Of a DNA stretch of 60,256 bases, positions 56,501-60,256 are shown piece after piece. The notes beneath the pieces were generated by a model, which was not told the DNA's origin, did not search any database, and saw only the letters and a program-made list of their open reading frames with translations. A program made the position numbers and the translations under genes. The stretch is from assembly GCA_021850705.1 (NCBI GenBank), contig JAJZKU010000004.1, positions 1 through 60,256 on the forward strand, read 5' to 3'. The DNA is from Microcaldota archaeon. Its GTDB lineage: Archaea > Micrarchaeota > Micrarchaeia > Micrarchaeales > CABMGC01. Within the stretch, counting starts at the first letter, position 1; the number at the start of each line of letters is the position of its first letter.

Positions 56501-56728
56501 ATGGCAAAGACTGCAGGATTGAAGAGGAAGTACACTACAATAACCATACCAACTCCGTTATTCAACAAGCTAAAAGGGAAGATAAAGGAGACGGGGTTTT
56601 CCTCGGTCTCTGACTGTGTCACCTACATACTGAGAGAGACGATAATAGAGATGGAGAGCAACGATTCACAGGCGAAGAAGAACAATGCCGTGATTGAGAA
56701 GCTGAAGGCTCTCGGATATACAATGTGA
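56501..56728 (+). CDS. ribbon-helix-helix regulator
   Basis: YTTITIPTPLFNKLKGKIKETGFSSVSDCVTYILRETI. Confidence 0.75.
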   Translation: MAKTAGLKRKYTTITIPTPLFNKLKGKIKETGFSSVSDCVTYILRETIIEMESNDSQAKKNNAVIEKLKALGYTM

Positions 56729-56732
56729 TCTT

Positions 56733-57017
56733 ATGAAGAATGGAATAAAGGAGATAAGCGATAAACTCTGGGACAGTCCTGATGAGAAGAACTGGAAGCT
56801 GCTCTCAGGCTCGCTCAAGAAGGCAGGGATAGCATACTACAAGACGGTATACAACAAGGGCAAGCTGAAGAACACGCAGGACCTGAAGAAGTCTTATGTG
56901 GAGCTGTATGACAGGAAAGCAGCGTTTGTAACAAAGGTCCCATTGTTCATGAAGAAAGGTAAGGAGCTCAGGGGAGCTACAATCTACCTGAAAGGGCTGC
57001 AGATAAACAATAAGTGA
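56733..57017 (+). CDS. hypothetical protein
   Basis: 94 aa in tight operon between RHH and cysD-like genes. Confidence 0.6.
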   Translation: MKNGIKEISDKLWDSPDEKNWKLLSGSLKKAGIAYYKTVYNKGKLKNTQDLKKSYVELYDRKAAFVTKVPLFMKKGKELRGATIYLKGLQINNK

Positions 57018-57026
57018 AGTGGTATC

Positions 57027-57815
57027 ATGATAAAGCAGGACATAAAATCTTTGGAAGAGAGGAGCATATATATAATGCGCGAGGCGAAGTCGAACTTCAA
57101 GAACGTAGCTGCGCTATGGAGCATGGGAAAGGACAGCACGACCATGCTCGCGCTGGCAAGGAAGGCCTTTCACGGCAAGGTTCCCTTCCCTGTGATACAC
57201 ATAGACAACGGCATTGATTTTCCCGAGACCTACCAGTTCAGGGATGATCTGGCAAAGAAGTGGAAGCTGGACCTTATAGTCGGCAATAGCATAATCAAGC
57301 CCGAGATGTCAGGTTATGCCTGCTGCGGAGCAAACAAGACTGTGGCTCTCAAGAAGATACTTAAGGAGTATGGCTTTGATGCACTTATAGTCTCGATAAG
57401 GAGGGACGAGCACGGTATAAGGGCAAAGGAGCGCGTCTTCAGCCCGAGGAACAAGGACTTCAAGTGGAACTACAAGAACCAGGCTGCAGAGCTGTGGGAC
57501 AACTACTCGTCAAACGATGATTCAGACGGCCATATAAGGGTACATCCCCTGCTCGATTGGAACGAGGTTGACATATGGAACTACATAAAGAAGGAGAAGG
57601 TTCCTATGAACCCGTTGTACTTCTCAAGGGACGGATACAGGTACAGGAGCCTCGGCTGCACCCACTGCACAACCCCTGTAAAATCAAAAGCAAAGAATCT
57701 TGACCAGATCATAAAGGAGCTCGAAGCAACAGACACTGAAGAGCGTGCCGGAAGGGACCAGGATAAGGAAAAGGCATACGTCATGGAAAAGTTAAGGGCA
57801 TTGGGATATTTATAG
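57027..57815 (+). CDS. cysD: sulfate adenylyltransferase subunit 2 / PAPS-reductase family
   Basis: ALWSMGKDSTTMLALARKAF, PVIHIDNGIDFPETYQFRDDLAKKW, VSIRRDEHGIRAKERVFSPR, PLLDWNEVDIWNYIKKE. Confidence 0.88.
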   Translation: MIKQDIKSLEERSIYIMREAKSNFKNVAALWSMGKDSTTMLALARKAFHGKVPFPVIHIDNGIDFPETYQFRDDLAKKWKLDLIVGNSIIKPEMSGYACCGANKTVALKKILKEYGFDALIVSIRRDEHGIRAKERVFSPRNKDFKWNYKNQAAELWDNYSSNDDSDGHIRVHPLLDWNEVDIWNYIKKEKVPMNPLYFSRDGYRYRSLGCTHCTTPVKSKAKNLDQIIKELEATDTEERAGRDQDKEKAYVMEKLRALGYL

Positions 57816-57822
57816 TGATATT

Positions 57823-58644
57823 TTGGCTAAGCAATCCAAAGAATGGATAAGAAAACGAGTCGAATCGAGGAAAGGTTACCATCCAACAGAAGAGACATTA
57901 AGAAAACAGAGCGAGGCCAAGAAAGGATCTAAAAATCCAATGTATGGAAAACCTAGAAGCCAGGAAGCGATACAAAAATTTATTGTTACTAGAGCTGGAT
58001 ATAAGCATTCTAATGAAACACGTCAGAAGATCAGGGAAGCAAGACTCAGATTTTATAAGGAACATCCTGAAGCAATTCCAAAAGGCGAAAAAAATCCAAT
58101 GTATGGAACAATCAGTGTTTGGCGTGACAAACACCTTCCAGAAAAAATAAGATTAAAAATTAGTCAACAGCGAAAAGGCAAATATAACGGATCGGATAAC
58201 CCTTTCTTTGGAAAGAGGCATACTGAACATACAAGAGAAATAATGAAAGACAAATGGAAACACAGATCTTTCAAGGAAAAAGATAATAAGCTAGAATTAA
58301 GATTTCAGAAAGAGCTAAAAATAAGAAATATTATTTTTCAGAAACAAGCAGAGATTCTTGGAAGGCCAGACATTTTTATACAACCAAACATCTGTATATT
58401 TGTAGATGGTTGTTACTGGCATGGTTGTAAATGCAAATTCAATCCAGAATGGAGTGGCGAACATGCAGAATACATAAAGAGTAGGATGAAACATGATATT
58501 GAAGTAAACCAAAAACTTCATGAGGCAGGCTATGTTGTACTCAGATTCTGGGAACACGAAATTCTTGGAGATATCAATTCATGCATTTCAAAAATAAATT
58601 CCTATTATAAAATTGAAGATGGTAGAAAATATGATAGTAAATAG
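57823..58644 (+). CDS. NUMOD3-repeat + Vsr-like endonuclease (homing-endonuclease-like)
   Basis: NUMOD3-like repeats (KGSKNPMYGKPRS, KGEKNPMYGT, GSDNPFFGKRHTEHTR) and Vsr-like IFVDGCYWHGCKC...HDIEVNQKLHEAGYVVLRFWEHEI. Confidence 0.85.
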   Translation: MAKQSKEWIRKRVESRKGYHPTEETLRKQSEAKKGSKNPMYGKPRSQEAIQKFIVTRAGYKHSNETRQKIREARLRFYKEHPEAIPKGEKNPMYGTISVWRDKHLPEKIRLKISQQRKGKYNGSDNPFFGKRHTEHTREIMKDKWKHRSFKEKDNKLELRFQKELKIRNIIFQKQAEILGRPDIFIQPNICIFVDGCYWHGCKCKFNPEWSGEHAEYIKSRMKHDIEVNQKLHEAGYVVLRFWEHEILGDINSCISKINSYYKIEDGRKYDSK

Positions 58645-59860
58645 GGTAACTCTCCTCGGTAACAAGGATCACGGCAAGTCGACTCTGATCGGCAGCCTTC
58701 TGATAAGCACGGGTTCGGTATCTGAACAGAGGATAAACGATGCGAAGAAGACCAGCAAGAAGCTGGGCAGGCAGTTCGAACCAGGTTACATACTCGACAG
58801 CTTCCAGGAGGAGCGGGAAAACGAGATGACAATAGATACTACAAGGGCGCAGGTCAAGTACAAGGATACGGGTTTTGAATTCATAGACGTTCCAGGACAT
58901 GAAGAGCTGATGAAGAACATGCTCAGCGGAGCTTCATATGCGGATTTTGCCCTTCTGATAGTCTCCGCGAAGAAGGACGAAGGGATAACGGAGCAGACCA
59001 AGAGGCATCTATTCGTTGCAAAGTTGATGGGCATAAACAGGATAATCGTAGCCGTGAACAAACTTGACACGGTAGGCTATGGCAAAGATCGTTTTGATGA
59101 GATAAAAACAGGCATAACCGATTACCTGCAAAGGATAGGCTTCGATGCAGAGTCAATCAGCTTCGTGCCGGTCTCCGCGTACAATTCCGAGAATCTGGTA
59201 AGAAGATCCAAGAGCATGAAGTGGTACAAGGGGAACAGCCTGATAGACACGCTTGTAGAATTATCGCATTCAAGGAAGAGGAGCAATGGCAAGGAGCTGC
59301 TTATCCTTCTTCAGGGAACTTCCGAGGATGACAGAAAATCAGTCTTCGGAAAGGTACTATCAGGAGAACTGAGAAAAGGGGAGAGGATAAAGATACTCCC
59401 TGACGGCAAGGAAGCAGATGTAAAGCAGATCTTCGTAAGCGGAAGAAAGCGTTCAAAGGCAACATTCGGCAATGTCGTTACACTGGAGCTGAACAGGGAG
59501 ATAGGGAATGGTGTAAAGGGATCGGTGGCATGCACCAACACGAAAGCATGCAGGGTAGAGAGCTCCGCAGATGCCCTATTCTTCGATACAAGGCCGCTCA
59601 AAGGCAGATTATCGATAAAGATGAACAGTGTAGAGATACCGTGCAGGAAGGTAGTGATCGACAGAACCGTGGATATAGCTACAGGAAACATAAAGAATAA
59701 TGGCAGCATAAAGCCACTGCAGGCAGCATACATCAGGCTGACATTCCCAAGGGATATAGCATTCGAGGACTTCGAAAAGATACCGGAACTGGGAAGGTTT
59801 GTCCTCTATTCCGATAAGAAGTTCGCAGGAATAGGGGTCATAAAGGACCAGTCTCGTTAA
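58631..59860 (+). CDS. cysN: sulfate adenylyltransferase subunit 1 (EF-1A-like GTPase)
   Basis: LLGNKDHGKSTLIGSLL, FIDVPGHEELMKNMLSGASYADFALLIVSAKKD, AVNKLDTV; start chosen at MIVNRVTLLG. Confidence 0.85.
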   Translation: MIVNRVTLLGNKDHGKSTLIGSLLISTGSVSEQRINDAKKTSKKLGRQFEPGYILDSFQEERENEMTIDTTRAQVKYKDTGFEFIDVPGHEELMKNMLSGASYADFALLIVSAKKDEGITEQTKRHLFVAKLMGINRIIVAVNKLDTVGYGKDRFDEIKTGITDYLQRIGFDAESISFVPVSAYNSENLVRRSKSMKWYKGNSLIDTLVELSHSRKRSNGKELLILLQGTSEDDRKSVFGKVLSGELRKGERIKILPDGKEADVKQIFVSGRKRSKATFGNVVTLELNREIGNGVKGSVACTNTKACRVESSADALFFDTRPLKGRLSIKMNSVEIPCRKVVIDRTVDIATGNIKNNGSIKPLQAAYIRLTFPRDIAFEDFEKIPELGRFVLYSDKKFAGIGVIKDQSR

Positions 59861-59887
59861 CAAATTCCATTAGCATAATCAATAAAT

Positions 59888-60256
59888 TCAGGAATACTCC
59901 TTCCACATCTTCCAGAATGTCCTGCGCATGCTCTCCACCGAATCCTTATCGTGCATTATCTCTATTATCTCGACATTCCTGCGCATTCCCCTATAGGTCA
60001 GGTTTGCAGAGCCCGAGATGGCCTCATCTTCAGAGATGTACATTTTAGCATGGACAAACCTCTTCGGAATTACCAATGAGATGTTCCTGTTGCCAGTTAC
60101 AGATGCAAAGTACCCTATAATGAGAGTCAGTGCAACTGCAAGGAGAGCATATGCATAAAGACCGTAAAGAATCCCTATGTACAGCTCAACAGCTGAGAGC
60201 AGGATTGCAAGGAGGAAGCGCAGGATTGAGAATCTCTTCCCAAGAATCTTTATCGC
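59888..60256 (-). CDS. membrane-anchored phospholipase D-like protein, partial (runs off right edge)
   Basis: HxK motif HAKMYISEDEAISGSANLTYRGMRRNVE; upstream frame open to window edge with two hydrophobic segments. Confidence 0.7.
   Translation of the reverse strand, partial: AIKILGKRFSILRFLLAILLSAVELYIGILYGLYAYALLAVALTLIIGYFASVTGNRNISLVIPKRFVHAKMYISEDEAISGSANLTYRGMRRNVEIIEIMHDKDSVESMRRTFWKMWKEYS

Overview
The 60.3 kb window looks like the chromosome of an archaeon, possibly a DPANN/ARMAN-like or Thermoplasmata-associated lineage (inferred from gene content only). It encodes roughly 65 proteins. I found no rRNA, tRNA or CRISPR array by eye. Core-like blocks are aspS; an oxidative-damage set (msrB, msrA, Bcp peroxiredoxin, NUDIX enzymes, DUF84 and HAM1-like NTPases); a HTH-sufB-sufD-sufC-sufS operon with a LAGLIDADG intein in SufB; an M1 aminopeptidase; a PLD-like protein; and a sulfate-activation operon (RHH regulator, unknown, cysD-like, cysN-like) interrupted by a NUMOD3/Vsr-like endonuclease. 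The AT-richer accessory part (about 24-53 kb) holds the most unusual content: (i) a convergent KaiC-like ATPase / ALDH(LuxC-like) reductase / V4R cluster facing a PaaK(LuxE-like) / FIST / unknown cluster; (ii) a DUF397-like + DUF6879-like pair next to a two-module Lrp-like regulator; (iii) a ~489 bp near-identical direct repeat flanking that cargo, one copy broken by a stop codon; (iv) two tandem PEP-synthase-like proteins without the PEP-binding barrel; (v) HAD/HAM1/CYTH/NUDIX nucleotide-phosphate enzyme islands, including a HAD protein that has lost its nucleophilic Asp. Assignments rest on motif recognition from the given translations; no searches were run.
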